DNA of 64,000 nt from Mycobacterium sp. shizuoka-1 (GTDB taxonomy: Bacteria > Actinomycetota > Actinomycetes > Mycobacteriales > Mycobacteriaceae), in NCBI RefSeq assembly GCF_002723835.1, contig NZ_BEWG01000104.1, forward strand, positions 139,370 to 203,369, in the 5' to 3' direction. Shown here one piece after another: positions 41,202 through 50,186 of the stretch; the first letter of the stretch is position 1; the number at the start of each line of letters is the position of its first letter. Both the position numbers and the translations under genes were made by a program. Under the pieces are notes generated by a model. That model was not told the DNA's origin, did no database searches, and saw only the letters and a program-made list of their open reading frames with translations.

Positions 41202-41894
41202 TCACCCGGGCGGGCGCAACGCGGCAAACTCGTCGGTCACCCGGATCTGCGAATCGGTGAAGCGGTAGAGGGCGGCCGGTCGGCCCCCGGTGCGGCCCGG
41301 ATGGGCGGTCGTTCCAGTCGGCGTGATGACCCCGCGGCGGGCCAGCACCCGCTGCAGATTCGTGGCGTCGACCTGGTATCCCAGCGCGGCGCCGTAGATG
41401 TCGCGCAGCGTCGAGAGCGCGAATTCGGTTGGCGCCAAGGCAAATCCGATGTTGGTGTAGGACAACTTGGCAACCAGCCGGGTTCTGGCGTATTCCACCA
41501 TCGGGGCGTGGTCGAAGGCCATCTCCGGTAGTGCGCTGACCGGATGCCAGCGGGTGTCGGGTGGCAGTTCTGGGGTGGCAACCGACGGCACCAGGCCGAG
41601 GAAGGTCGAGGCGATCGTGCGCACGCCCGGTACCCGGCCCGGGTCGGAGAAGACGGCGAGTTGCTCAAGGTGGGCGATCTCACGCACGTCGACCTTCTCG
41701 GCGAGCTGGCGGCGGACCGAACTGGTCAGGTCCTCGTCGGCCCGCAGCCGGCCGCCCGGCAGTGACCACTTGCCCCGTTCGGGCTCCAGTGCGCGCTGCC
41801 ATAACAGCACGTTAAGGCTGGGTTTCCGGGAGCTGACGTCACCAACCTGGAATACGACGGCGAGCACTTCATGTTCAGTGCTAGTATGAGCCAT
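41202..41894 (-). CDS. nrtR: Nudix-related transcriptional regulator of NAD synthesis
   Basis: 230 residues. The N-terminal Nudix fold (EHEVLAVVFQVG, then GKWSLPGGRLRADEDLTSSVRRQLAEKV at about 41-68) has a degenerate Nudix box: the usual REUxEE glutamates are missing, so catalysis is unlikely. The C-terminal part (about 150-230) is a winged helix (LQRVLARRGVITPTGTTAHPGRTGGRPAALYRFTD), as in NrtR. NrtR senses an NAD-related metabolite and represses NAD genes. It is divergent from nadABC. TATAAT on the minus strand (41907-41902), 7 nt before ATG 41894, predicts a leaderless message. Confidence 0.92.
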   Translation of the reverse strand: MAHTSTEHEVLAVVFQVGDVSSRKPSLNVLLWQRALEPERGKWSLPGGRLRADEDLTSSVRRQLAEKVDVREIAHLEQLAVFSDPGRVPGVRTIASTFLGLVPSVATPELPPDTRWHPVSALPEMAFDHAPMVEYARTRLVAKLSYTNIGFALAPTEFALSTLRDIYGAALGYQVDATNLQRVLARRGVITPTGTTAHPGRTGGRPAALYRFTDSQIRVTDEFAALRPPG

Positions 41895-41917
41895 GTTTTC
41901 GATTATAAGTCGAAAAC
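41895..41917. promoter_or_regulatory. NrtR operator over divergent nrtR/nadA promoters
   Basis: GTTTTCGA (41895-41902) and TCGAAAAC (41910-41917) form a perfect 8-bp inverted repeat with a 7-nt AT-rich centre. The centre holds minus-strand TATAAT for nrtR, and plus-strand GATTAT (41901-41906) is a -10 for nadA. One site could control both directions. Confidence 0.78.
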
Positions 41918-41942
41918 CTCGAAGGCAAGACAGGAGTGGGAC

Positions 41943-42968
41943 ATGACCGTCCTGGATCTGGGAGACCGCATCACCGACGGCCCCGGTGGCTACACCGGAG
42001 TCGACGGCGACGCGGAATGGGCGGCCGAGGTGCGCCGCCTGGCCGGCCTGCGCAATGCGACCATCCTGGCGCACAACTACCAGCTGCCGGCGATCCAGGA
42101 TGTGGCCGACCACGTCGGCGACTCGCTGGCGCTGTCCCGGATCGCGGCCGAAGCCGCCGAGGGCACCATCGTGTTCTGCGGCGTGCACTTCATGGCCGAG
42201 ACCGCCAAGATCCTCAGCCCCGGCAAGACCGTGCTGATCCCCGATCAGCGGGCCGGCTGCTCGCTGGCCGACTCGATCACCGCCGACGAACTGCGGGCCT
42301 GGAAAGACGAGCACCCGGACGCCGTCGTCGTGTCCTACGTCAACACCACCGCCGCGGTGAAGGCGCTCACCGACATCTGCTGCACCTCGTCCAACGCCGT
42401 CGAAGTGGTGGCCTCCATCCCCGCCGACCGCGAGGTGCTGTTCTGCCCCGACCAGTTCCTCGGGGCGCACGTGCGGCGGATGACCGGCCGGACCAACCTG
42501 CACGTGTGGGCCGGAGAGTGCCACGTGCACGCCGGCATCAACGGCGACGAGCTGGCCGACCAGGCTCGCAGTCATCCTGACGCCGAGCTGTTCGTGCATC
42601 CCGAATGTGGTTGCGCCACATCGGCGTTGTACCTCGCCGGCGAGGGCGCCGTGCCCGCGGACCGGGTCAAGATCCTGTCCACCGGCGGCATGCTGGACGC
42701 CGCGAAGGCCTCACGCGCCAAGCAGGTGCTGGTCGCCACCGAGGTTGGCATGCTGCACCAATTGCGCCGTGCCGCACCGGGTATCGACTTCCTGGCCGTC
42801 AATGACCGCGCCTCGTGCAAGTACATGAAGATGATCACGCCCGCCGCGCTGCTGCGCTGCTTGCTCGAGGGCGCCGACGAGGTCGACGTCGACCCCGAGA
42901 CCGCCCGACTGGCCCGCGCCAGCGTGCAGCGGATGATCGAGATCGGTCAGCCCGGCGGCGGGGAATGA
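41943..42968 (+). CDS. nadA: quinolinate synthase
   Basis: 341 residues. ILAHNYQLPAIQDVADHVGDSLALS, FCGVHFMAETAKIL and IPDQRAGCSLADSI are NadA signatures. Cluster cysteines lie in the AGCSLAD, ICCTSSNAV and HPECGC regions. It is a 4Fe-4S enzyme that condenses iminoaspartate with dihydroxyacetone phosphate to quinolinate. ATG 41943 follows AGGAG. The operator at 41895-41917 lies upstream. The stop overlaps nadB (ATGA). Confidence 0.97.
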   Translation: MTVLDLGDRITDGPGGYTGVDGDAEWAAEVRRLAGLRNATILAHNYQLPAIQDVADHVGDSLALSRIAAEAAEGTIVFCGVHFMAETAKILSPGKTVLIPDQRAGCSLADSITADELRAWKDEHPDAVVVSYVNTTAAVKALTDICCTSSNAVEVVASIPADREVLFCPDQFLGAHVRRMTGRTNLHVWAGECHVHAGINGDELADQARSHPDAELFVHPECGCATSALYLAGEGAVPADRVKILSTGGMLDAAKASRAKQVLVATEVGMLHQLRRAAPGIDFLAVNDRASCKYMKMITPAALLRCLLEGADEVDVDPETARLARASVQRMIEIGQPGGGE

Positions 42969-44530
42969 CCCGCGCCGCGGCCTGCGGTGCCAACAGCGCG
43001 GGCGTGGACTGGCAACAGCGTGCCGACGTCGTGGTGATCGGCACCGGAGTGGCCGGATTGGCCGCCGCGCTCGCCGCGCACCGACACGGCAGCCGCACGG
43101 TCGTGTTGAGCAAGGCGCCGGACACCGCGACGTTCTACGCCCAGGGCGGCATCGCAGTGGTGTTGCCGCACACCGACGACTCGGTGGACGCCCACGTCCG
43201 GGACACCGTCGCGGCCGGCGCCGGCCTGTGTGACCCGGACGCGGTGCGCTCGATCGTCGCCGACGGCTACCGCGCGGTGGCCGATCTGGTCGACGACGGC
43301 GCCCGGTTCGACGAGAGCGCCCCCGGGCAGTGGGCACTGACCCGGGAAGGCGGACATTCGCGGCGCCGCATCATCCACGCCGGCGGTGACGCCACCGGCG
43401 CCGAGGTGCAGCGCGCCCTCGATCACGCCGCGGCCACCCTGGACATCCGTCGCAATCACGTGGCGTTGCAGATCCTGCACGACGGCTCGGCGGTCACCGG
43501 GGTGCTGGTCCGCAACGCCGACGGCATCGGCATCGTGCACACGCCGTCGGTCATCCTGGCCACCGGCGGGCTGGGCCACCTGTACCGCGCCACCACCAAC
43601 CCGGACGGTTCCACCGGCGACGGCATCGCCCTGGCGCTGTGGGCCGGGGTCGGTGTCACCGATCTGGAATTCGTGCAGTTCCACCCCACGATGCTGTTCG
43701 AGCGCAACGGTTCCGGCCGTCGCCCGCTGATCACCGAGGCGTTGCGCGGCGAGGGTGCCGTGCTGCGCGACGCCCGCGGCGACTCGGTGACCGTTGGGGT
43801 GCACCCGTTGGGCGATCTCGCCCCGCGCGACGTGGTCGCCGCGGCGATCGAGGCCCGGCTGCGCGCCACCGGCGATGAGTGTGTATTCCTCGATGCCCGT
43901 GCGGTCGACCGCGTCGCCGAGCGCTTCCCGACGGTCACGGCGGCCTGCCGCGCCGCCGGCATCGATCCCGCCCGCCAACCGATCCCCGTCGTCCCCGGCG
44001 CGCACTACAGCTGTGGCGGCGTCACCACCGACGTATGCGGCCGCACCGACCTGCCCGGGCTGTTCGCCGCGGGCGAGGTGGCCCGCACCGGCATGCACGG
44101 CGCCAACCGGCTGGCCTCCAACAGCCTGCTGGAGGGCCTCGTCGTCGGCGGCCGGGCCGGCCGCGGCGCCGCCGAGCACGCCCGTGCCGCCGCAGCCCCG
44201 ATGGCGAAAGCGCAAGAGCGCCAACACAGTGCGCTCGATCGCCGGGTCCTGCAGGCCGCGATGACCGAGGGCGCCTCGGTGGTCCGCGACGCCGCAGGCC
44301 TGCAGCGGCTGGCCGACACGCTCGCGACGGCCACGCCCACCCGGATGACCACCCGCGCGGCTGCCGAGGACGTCGCGCTCACCGCGACGGCCCGCGCGGT
44401 GGCCGCCGCGGCGCTGGCCCGCACCGAATCCCGGGGTTGCCACCACCGCGGCGACCACCCGGAGACCGATCCGGCGCAGGCCTTCAGTCGCACCCTGCAC
44501 GCCGACCACGCGGCGGTCTGCCTGCGATGA
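42965..44530 (+). CDS. nadB: L-aspartate oxidase
   Basis: 521 residues. FAD-binding ADVVVIGTGVAGLAAALAAHRHG near the N-terminus, YAQGGIAVVL, GGHSRRRIIHAGGDATG and HYSCGGVTTDVCGRTDLPGLFAAGEVARTGMHGANRLASNSLLEGLVVG identify NadB of the succinate dehydrogenase/fumarate reductase flavoprotein family. It oxidises aspartate to iminoaspartate for NadA. Both ends overlap neighbours by 4 nt (nadA, nadC), so translation is coupled. Confidence 0.96.
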   Translation: MTRAAACGANSAGVDWQQRADVVVIGTGVAGLAAALAAHRHGSRTVVLSKAPDTATFYAQGGIAVVLPHTDDSVDAHVRDTVAAGAGLCDPDAVRSIVADGYRAVADLVDDGARFDESAPGQWALTREGGHSRRRIIHAGGDATGAEVQRALDHAAATLDIRRNHVALQILHDGSAVTGVLVRNADGIGIVHTPSVILATGGLGHLYRATTNPDGSTGDGIALALWAGVGVTDLEFVQFHPTMLFERNGSGRRPLITEALRGEGAVLRDARGDSVTVGVHPLGDLAPRDVVAAAIEARLRATGDECVFLDARAVDRVAERFPTVTAACRAAGIDPARQPIPVVPGAHYSCGGVTTDVCGRTDLPGLFAAGEVARTGMHGANRLASNSLLEGLVVGGRAGRGAAEHARAAAAPMAKAQERQHSALDRRVLQAAMTEGASVVRDAAGLQRLADTLATATPTRMTTRAAAEDVALTATARAVAAAALARTESRGCHHRGDHPETDPAQAFSRTLHADHAAVCLR

Positions 44531-45384
44531 CCCTCACCGACGACGAGCTGGCACAGGCTCACCTCACGATCGCGCGCGGCCTCGAGGAAGACCTGCGCTA
44601 CGGCCCTGACATCACCACGCTGGCCACCGTGCCCGCCGACGCCCGCACGGTCGCGGGCCTGGTCACCCGCGAGCCGGGGGTGGCCGCCGGCATCGACGTG
44701 GCGCTGCTGGTGCTCGACGAGGTCCTCGGCGCGGACGGTTACCAGGTCGTCGACCGCGTCGCCGACGGCACCCGCCTCGACGCCGGTGCGGCCCTGCTGC
44801 GGGTGCAGGCCCCGACCCGTGGGCTGCTCACCGCCGAACGGACCCTGCTCAACCTGGTCTGCCACCTGTCCGGAATCGCCACCGCCACCGCCGCCTGGGT
44901 CGACGCCGTCGAGGGCACCAAGGCCCGGATACGGGACACCCGCAAGACCCTGCCGGGGCTACGCGCGCTGCAGAAGTACGCCGTGCGGCTCGGTGGCGGC
45001 GTCAACCACCGAATGGGCCTGGGCGACGCCGCGCTGATCAAGGACAACCACGTCGCGGCCGCCGGCTCGGTGGTGGCGGCGCTGCGGGCCGTCCGGGCCG
45101 CCGCGCCCGACCTGCCGTGCGAGGTCGAGGTGGACACCCTCGAACAGCTCGACGAGGTGCTCGCCGAGGACGTGCAGCTGATCCTGCTGGACAACTTCCC
45201 GGTGTGGCAGACCCAGATCGCAGTGCAGCGACGCGACGCCAACGCCCCCGGCGTGCTCCTGGAGTCGTCGGGTGGCTTGAGCCTGGACAGCGCGGCCGAC
45301 TACGCCGGCACCGGAGTGGATTATCTGGCCGTCGGTGCGCTGACCCACTCGGTGCGGGTCCTCGACGTCGGCCTGGATCTGTAG
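44527..45384 (+). CDS. nadC: nicotinate-nucleotide pyrophosphorylase (carboxylating)
   Basis: 285 residues. DLRYGPDITT, ERTLLNLVCHLSGIAT, RDTRKTLPGLRALQKYAVRLGGGVNHRMGLGD and IKDNHV are the classic NadC motifs. It converts quinolinate and PRPP to nicotinate mononucleotide. ATG 44527 overlaps nadB by 4 nt. The stop is 4 nt from that of the converging deazaflavin-type gene. Confidence 0.97.
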   Translation: MTLTDDELAQAHLTIARGLEEDLRYGPDITTLATVPADARTVAGLVTREPGVAAGIDVALLVLDEVLGADGYQVVDRVADGTRLDAGAALLRVQAPTRGLLTAERTLLNLVCHLSGIATATAAWVDAVEGTKARIRDTRKTLPGLRALQKYAVRLGGGVNHRMGLGDAALIKDNHVAAAGSVVAALRAVRAAAPDLPCEVEVDTLEQLDEVLAEDVQLILLDNFPVWQTQIAVQRRDANAPGVLLESSGGLSLDSAADYAGTGVDYLAVGALTHSVRVLDVGLDL

Positions 45385-45388
45385 CGCG

Positions 45389-45802
45389 TCAGGCGATGTC
45401 GGCGACGAACGCGCCGACGCCGCGCTTGACGCCCCGGCGCGCGACGCCCGGCAGGGACGGATCGTCAGTGCCTGCCGGCACCACCCGCGGGTTGACCAGG
45501 TGCAGGGTCTGGCGACCGTGCCGAATGTCGGCCTCGCCGGCGGCCAGGATGTTCTTGACCCAGTTGGTCTTTCCGTGGCCGAGCATGACCGCCAGGGTGT
45601 CACCCTTGCGGAAGGCCGAGACCACGGTTTCGTACTGCTTGCCCGAGGTGCGGCCCCGGTGGCAGATGACCGACATTCCCGGCATGAACTTGGCCAGCGG
45701 CTTCACCGCCGGGTTGAAGTACTTGATCTGGAAGTTCTCGAACCAGACCGGGAACTTCATCGGCACGCCGGGCGCGTTGTTCGGGTGATCCTTGGTGGCC
45801 AT
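45389..45802 (-). CDS. Ddn-like deazaflavin (F420)-dependent nitroreductase family protein
   Basis: 137 residues. VWFENFQIKYFNPAVKPLAKFMPGMSVICHRGRTSGKQYETVVSAF has the split-barrel entry and the GRxSGKxYxTPL-like motif of the Ddn family. TNWVKNILAAGEADIRHG is the standard late motif. Members bind F420H2 and reduce quinones or nitro compounds. ATG 45802 has a TAATCT -10 (minus, 45815-45810) 7 nt upstream; this hexamer includes the stop codon of the upstream LysE gene. A GTG at 45826 would extend into lysE and is less likely. Confidence 0.85.
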   Translation of the reverse strand: MATKDHPNNAPGVPMKFPVWFENFQIKYFNPAVKPLAKFMPGMSVICHRGRTSGKQYETVVSAFRKGDTLAVMLGHGKTNWVKNILAAGEADIRHGRQTLHLVNPRVVPAGTDDPSLPGVARRGVKRGVGAFVADIA

Positions 45803-45812
45803 GGCGCCCAGA

Positions 45813-46448
45813 TTAGGCCGCGGCACCGCGGCGCACCAGCGAGAGGACCACCGCTGCGGTGGCGAACAGACCCGAGAAGGTCCGGTTCATCGCCCGCTGC
45901 TGGCGCGGGGTGCGCAGCCAGCCCAGCAGCCGGGCCGCCAGCCCGGTGTAGGCACCCATCACCACGAGGTCGACGACGACCATCGTGGCCCCGATGGCCA
46001 GGTACTGGGGGAGCAGCGGGGCGGTCGGCACGACGAACTGCGGCAGCACCGCCAGCAGGAAGACGAGCCCCTTGGGGTTGGTCACGTTGACCAGGGTGCC
46101 GCGCACCAGCAGGGACCACCGCCCGCCGCCGGTGTCCACGCTGACCTGTTCGTCGAGGTCAAACGGCGCGCTGCGCCACTGCCGGACGGCCAGATAGATG
46201 AGGTAGACGACGCCGATCCACTTGATCACGGTGAACGCCACCACCGACTGGGCAACCGCGGCTCCCAGACCGACTGCCACCGCCGCGAGCTGCAACATCA
46301 GGCCGATCTCCAGCCCGGTGATGCTCCAATATCCGCGGCGCAGACCGTACGCCAACCCGGTCGCCATGGACTGGATCGCACCAGCGCCGGGCGACACGCT
46401 GATGGCGATCGCGGCGCCGACGAAGGCCAGCCAGAGCTCCCATTGCAT
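45813..46448 (-). CDS. LysE/RhtB-family amino-acid exporter
   Basis: 211 residues with six hydrophobic helices. The N-terminal signature AIAISVSPGAGAIQSMATGLAYGLRRG is the LysE/RhtB GPG-type motif. NVTNPKGLVFLLAVLPQF is the conserved helix-4 motif. It probably exports an amino acid or derivative, driven by the proton gradient. ATG 46448 has a GATACT -10-like hexamer 6 nt upstream. It is divergent from hisD (78 nt) and 10 nt ahead of the deazaflavin-type gene. Confidence 0.88.
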   Translation of the reverse strand: MQWELWLAFVGAAIAISVSPGAGAIQSMATGLAYGLRRGYWSITGLEIGLMLQLAAVAVGLGAAVAQSVVAFTVIKWIGVVYLIYLAVRQWRSAPFDLDEQVSVDTGGGRWSLLVRGTLVNVTNPKGLVFLLAVLPQFVVPTAPLLPQYLAIGATMVVVDLVVMGAYTGLAARLLGWLRTPRQQRAMNRTFSGLFATAAVVLSLVRRGAAA

Positions 46449-46526
46449 ATCTGCAGTATCCGGGCCGCCGCGGCCCGCGCTCAATCGATTTTTATTCGGG
46501 TGCACCGATCGGGGACAATTGAACCG

Positions 46527-47855
46527 ATGACCAGCTTCGCCATGAACCGGATCGACCTGCGTGGCCGCACGCTGACCGCCGCCCAGTTGCGCACGGCGCT
46601 CCCGCGCGGCGGCGTGGACGTCGACGCCGTGGTGCCCACGGTCCGCCCGATCGTCGACGACGTGGCCGCCCGCGGTGCGGTGGCCGCGCTGGAGTACGGG
46701 GAGAAATTCGACGGGGTGCGGCCTGCCGCCGTGCGGGTGCCGGCCGCTGCCCTGGCCGACGCGCTGGCCGAACTCGATCCGGACGTCCGCGCCGCGCTGG
46801 AGGTGGCGATCGATCGCACCCGGGCGGTGCACGCCGATCAGCGGCGCAGCGACATCACCACGCTGTTCGACTCCGGTGCCTCGGTGACCGAACGCTGGGT
46901 GCCCGTGGAGCGGGTCGGCCTGTACGTGCCGGGCGGCAACGCGGTCTACCCGTCGAGCGTCGTGATGAATGTGGTGCCCGCCCAGGCGGCCGGCGTCGAC
47001 TCGCTGGTGGTCGCCAGCCCACCGCAGGCCGCCTTTGGCGGCCTGCCGCATCCGACCATCCTGGCGGCCGCCGCCTTGCTCGGCGTCGACGAGGTCTGGG
47101 CGGTCGGCGGTGCGCAGTCGGTGGCTTTGCTCGCCTACGGCGGCACCGACACCGACGGCGCCGAGCTGGCCCCGGTCGACATGATCACCGGCCCGGGCAA
47201 CATCTACGTCACCGCCGCCAAACGGATCTGCCGTTCGCAGGTGGGTATCGACGCCGAGGCCGGTCCTACCGAGATCGCGATCCTCGCCGACCACACCGCC
47301 GACCCGGTGCATGTCGCGGCCGATCTGATCAGCCAGGCCGAGCACGATGTGATGGCGGCCAGCGTGCTGGTGACCGACAGCGTGGAGCTGGCGCAGGCCA
47401 CCGAGACCGAACTGGCCGTTCAGCTGACCACGACCAAGCATCGCGAGCGGGTCACCGAGGCGTTGCGCGGGCGGCAGTCGGGCATCGTCCTGGTCGACGA
47501 TGTCGACACCGGGGTGCGGGTGGTCAACGCTTATGCCGCAGAACATCTGGAGATCCAGACCGCCGATGCCAACGAGGTCGCCGGGCGCATCCGGGCGGCC
47601 GGGGCGATCTTCGTCGGCCCCTGGTCACCGGTCAGCCTCGGCGACTACTGCGCTGGCTCCAACCATGTGCTGCCCACCGCAGGCTGCGCGCGTCATTCCA
47701 GCGGCCTGTCGGTGCAGACCTTCCTGCGCGGAATCCACGTCGTCGACTACACCGAGGCGGCGCTGAAAGACGTGTCCGGCCATGTGATCACGCTGGCCAA
47801 GGCCGAAGACCTGCCCGCTCACGGCGAGGCGGTCCGGCGGAGGTTCGAACGGTGA
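46527..47855 (+). CDS. hisD: histidinol dehydrogenase
   Basis: 442 residues. RVGLYVPGGNAVYPSSVVMNVVPAQAAG, VDMITGPGNIYVTAAKR, AGPTEIAILAD, SQAEHD and the AYAAEHLEI/GDYCAGSNHVLPT zinc region are HisD hallmarks. It performs the last two oxidations to histidine. ATG 46527 is 7 nt behind a GACAAT -10-like hexamer (46514-46519), so the operon may start leaderless. The longer frame upstream runs antisense to lysE and is rejected. The end overlaps hisC (GTGA). Confidence 0.97.
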   Translation: MTSFAMNRIDLRGRTLTAAQLRTALPRGGVDVDAVVPTVRPIVDDVAARGAVAALEYGEKFDGVRPAAVRVPAAALADALAELDPDVRAALEVAIDRTRAVHADQRRSDITTLFDSGASVTERWVPVERVGLYVPGGNAVYPSSVVMNVVPAQAAGVDSLVVASPPQAAFGGLPHPTILAAAALLGVDEVWAVGGAQSVALLAYGGTDTDGAELAPVDMITGPGNIYVTAAKRICRSQVGIDAEAGPTEIAILADHTADPVHVAADLISQAEHDVMAASVLVTDSVELAQATETELAVQLTTTKHRERVTEALRGRQSGIVLVDDVDTGVRVVNAYAAEHLEIQTADANEVAGRIRAAGAIFVGPWSPVSLGDYCAGSNHVLPTAGCARHSSGLSVQTFLRGIHVVDYTEAALKDVSGHVITLAKAEDLPAHGEAVRRRFER

Positions 47856-48964
47856 GCGATATCCTGGGCGCCGGGGTCACCCTGGCGGATCTGCCGTTGC
47901 GCGACGATCTGCGCGGCAAATCTCCTTACGGTGCACCGCAACTCGAGGTGCCGGTGCGGCTGAACACCAACGAGAACCCGCACCCGCCGAGTGCGGCGCT
48001 GGTCGAGGACGTGGCCCGCTCGGTACAGGCTGCCGCCGCCGATCTGCACCGCTATCCCGACCGGGATGCCGTCGAGCTGCGCCGCGACCTGGCTGCCTAC
48101 CTCACGGCCCAGACCGGTGTCTCGGTCGCTACCGAGAACGTCTGGGCGGCAAACGGATCCAACGAGATCCTGCAGCAGCTGCTGCAGGCGTTCGGTGGGC
48201 CGGGTCGCAGCGCGATCGGTTTCGTGCCGTCGTACTCGATGCACCCGATCATCTCGAACGGCACTCAGACCGAGTGGATCGAGTCGGTGCGGGCGGCCGA
48301 CTTCAGCCTCGACGCGGACACCGCGGCCACCGTGATCGCCGCCCGTGATCCCGACGTCGTGTTCGTCGCCAGCCCGAACAATCCATCGGGACAGAGCATC
48401 GCGTTGGATGATCTGCGCCGGCTGCTCGATGCGATGGGGCACGGCATCCTGATCGTCGACGAGGCCTACGGCGAGTTCTCCAGCCAGCCCAGTGCGATCG
48501 CGCTGATCGACGAGTATCCGACCCGGCTGATCGTCAGCCGCACGATGAGCAAGGCCTTCGCGTTCGCCGGCGGCCGTTTGGGCTATCTGGTCGCCGCGCC
48601 GGCGATCGTCGACGCGGTGCTGCTGGTCCGGTTGCCCTACCACCTGTCGGTGGTCACTCAGGCTGCCGCCCGCGCCGCGCTGCGCCACGCCGACGACACC
48701 CTGGCCAGCGTCGCGACCCTGATCGCCGAGCGGGAGCGGGTCAGCTCCGCGTTGTCCGAACTCGGGTTCCGGGTGATCCCCAGTGACGCCAATTTCGTCC
48801 TGTTCGGTGAGTTCGCCGATGCCGGGGCGGCCTGGCAGCGCTATCTCGACGACGGCATCCTGATCCGCGACGTCGGTATCAAGGGATACCTGCGCACCAC
48901 CATCGGGTTGGCGCAGGAGAACGACGCCTTCCTGGCCGCCAGCGCAAAAATAGGAGCACAATGA
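47852..48964 (+). CDS. hisC: histidinol-phosphate aminotransferase
   Basis: 370 residues. NTNENPHPPS (substrate loop), WAANGSNEILQQLLQAFGGPG, VFVASPNNPSGQ and VDEAYGEFS mark a class I/II aminotransferase of the HisC type. The PLP lysine is in SRTMSKAFAFAGGRLGY. It transaminates imidazole-acetol phosphate. GTG 47852 overlaps hisD by 4 nt and the end overlaps hisB by 4 nt. Confidence 0.96.
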   Translation: MSDILGAGVTLADLPLRDDLRGKSPYGAPQLEVPVRLNTNENPHPPSAALVEDVARSVQAAAADLHRYPDRDAVELRRDLAAYLTAQTGVSVATENVWAANGSNEILQQLLQAFGGPGRSAIGFVPSYSMHPIISNGTQTEWIESVRAADFSLDADTAATVIAARDPDVVFVASPNNPSGQSIALDDLRRLLDAMGHGILIVDEAYGEFSSQPSAIALIDEYPTRLIVSRTMSKAFAFAGGRLGYLVAAPAIVDAVLLVRLPYHLSVVTQAAARAALRHADDTLASVATLIAERERVSSALSELGFRVIPSDANFVLFGEFADAGAAWQRYLDDGILIRDVGIKGYLRTTIGLAQENDAFLAASAKIGAQ

Positions 48965-49569
48965 GCCGCACCGCGAAGGTGGAGCGCAAGACCCGCGAGT
49001 CCGACATCGTCGTCGAGCTCGATCTCGACGGCACCGGTGACGTCAGTGTCCGTACCGGGGTGCCGTTTTTCGACCACATGCTCACCTCGCTGGGCACCCA
49101 TGCCAGCTTCGACCTGGCGATCTCGGCGCAGGGCGATGTCGACATCGAGGGCCACCACACCATCGAGGACACCGCGATCGTGCTCGGCACCGCGCTGGGC
49201 CAGGCCCTCGGGGACAAGAAGGGCATCCGCCGGTTCGGTGACGCCTTCATCCCGATGGACGAGACCCTGGCGCACGCCGCCGTCGACGTCTCGGGCCGCC
49301 CGTACTTCGTGCACACCGGCGAACCCGACTACATGGTGGACTTCACCATCGCCGGCTCCAGCGTGCCGTACCACACGGTGGTCAATCGGCACGTGTTCGA
49401 GTCGCTGGCGTTCAACGCCCGCATCTCCCTGCATGTGCGCACCCTCTACGGCCGCGACCCGCATCACATCACCGAGGCGCAGTACAAGGCGGTGGCCCGT
49501 GCGCTCCGTCAGGCCGTCGAACCCGACCCCCGGGTCTCGGGCGTGCCGTCCACCAAAGGCTCGCTGTGA
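48961..49569 (+). CDS. hisB: imidazoleglycerol-phosphate dehydratase
   Basis: 202 residues. The two duplicated metal-binding motifs are seen: FFDHMLTSLGTHA with DVDIEGHHTIEDTAI, and NRHVFESLAFNARISLHV with DPHHITEAQYKAVARALR. This is the monofunctional Mn-dependent dehydratase, without a phosphatase domain; histidinol-phosphatase must be separate. It overlaps hisC and hisH by 4 nt each. Confidence 0.97.
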   Translation: MSRTAKVERKTRESDIVVELDLDGTGDVSVRTGVPFFDHMLTSLGTHASFDLAISAQGDVDIEGHHTIEDTAIVLGTALGQALGDKKGIRRFGDAFIPMDETLAHAAVDVSGRPYFVHTGEPDYMVDFTIAGSSVPYHTVVNRHVFESLAFNARISLHVRTLYGRDPHHITEAQYKAVARALRQAVEPDPRVSGVPSTKGSL

Positions 49570-50186
49570 CAGCTAGATCCGTGGTGGTCCTGGACTACGG
49601 CTCGGGCAACCTGCGTTCGGCGCAGCGGGCGTTGGAGCGGGTCGGGGCCGATGTCGAGGTGACCGCCGATCCGCAGCGGGCGCTGAACGCCGACGGCCTG
49701 GTGGTTCCCGGCGTCGGCGCGTTCGAGGCCTGCATGACCGGGCTGCGGGGGATCGGCGGCGAGCGGATCATCGCCGACCGGGTGGCCGCGGGCCGCCCGG
49801 TGCTCGGCGTGTGTGTGGGCATGCAGATCCTGTTCGCCCGCGGTGTCGAGTTCGGCGTCGAATCGAAGGGGTGCGGGCAGTGGCCGGGGTCGGTCACCCG
49901 TCTCGATGCACCGGTGATCCCGCACATGGGCTGGAATGTCGTCGAGCCGGCGCCGGGCAGTCAGCTGTTCAAGGGATTCGACGCGGACACCCGGTTCTAC
50001 TTCGTGCACTCCTACGCCGCGCAGACGTGGGAGGGTGCACCCGATGCGCTGCTGACCTGGGCCACCCACCACGTGCGGTTCCTGGCCGCCGTCGAGGACG
50101 GTCCACTCTCGGCGACACAATTTCATCCGGAGAAGAGCGGCGACGCCGGTGCGGCGCTGCTCGCGAATTGGGTTGAGGGGCTGTAA
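49566..50186 (+). CDS. hisH: imidazole glycerol phosphate synthase, glutaminase subunit
   Basis: 206 residues of class I glutamine amidotransferase. The nucleophile is C83 in GVCVGMQILF, and the His/Glu pair is in TQFHPEKSGDAG. It passes ammonia to HisF. GTG 49566 overlaps hisB. priA begins immediately after the stop codon. Confidence 0.97.
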   Translation: MTARSVVVLDYGSGNLRSAQRALERVGADVEVTADPQRALNADGLVVPGVGAFEACMTGLRGIGGERIIADRVAAGRPVLGVCVGMQILFARGVEFGVESKGCGQWPGSVTRLDAPVIPHMGWNVVEPAPGSQLFKGFDADTRFYFVHSYAAQTWEGAPDALLTWATHHVRFLAAVEDGPLSATQFHPEKSGDAGAALLANWVEGL

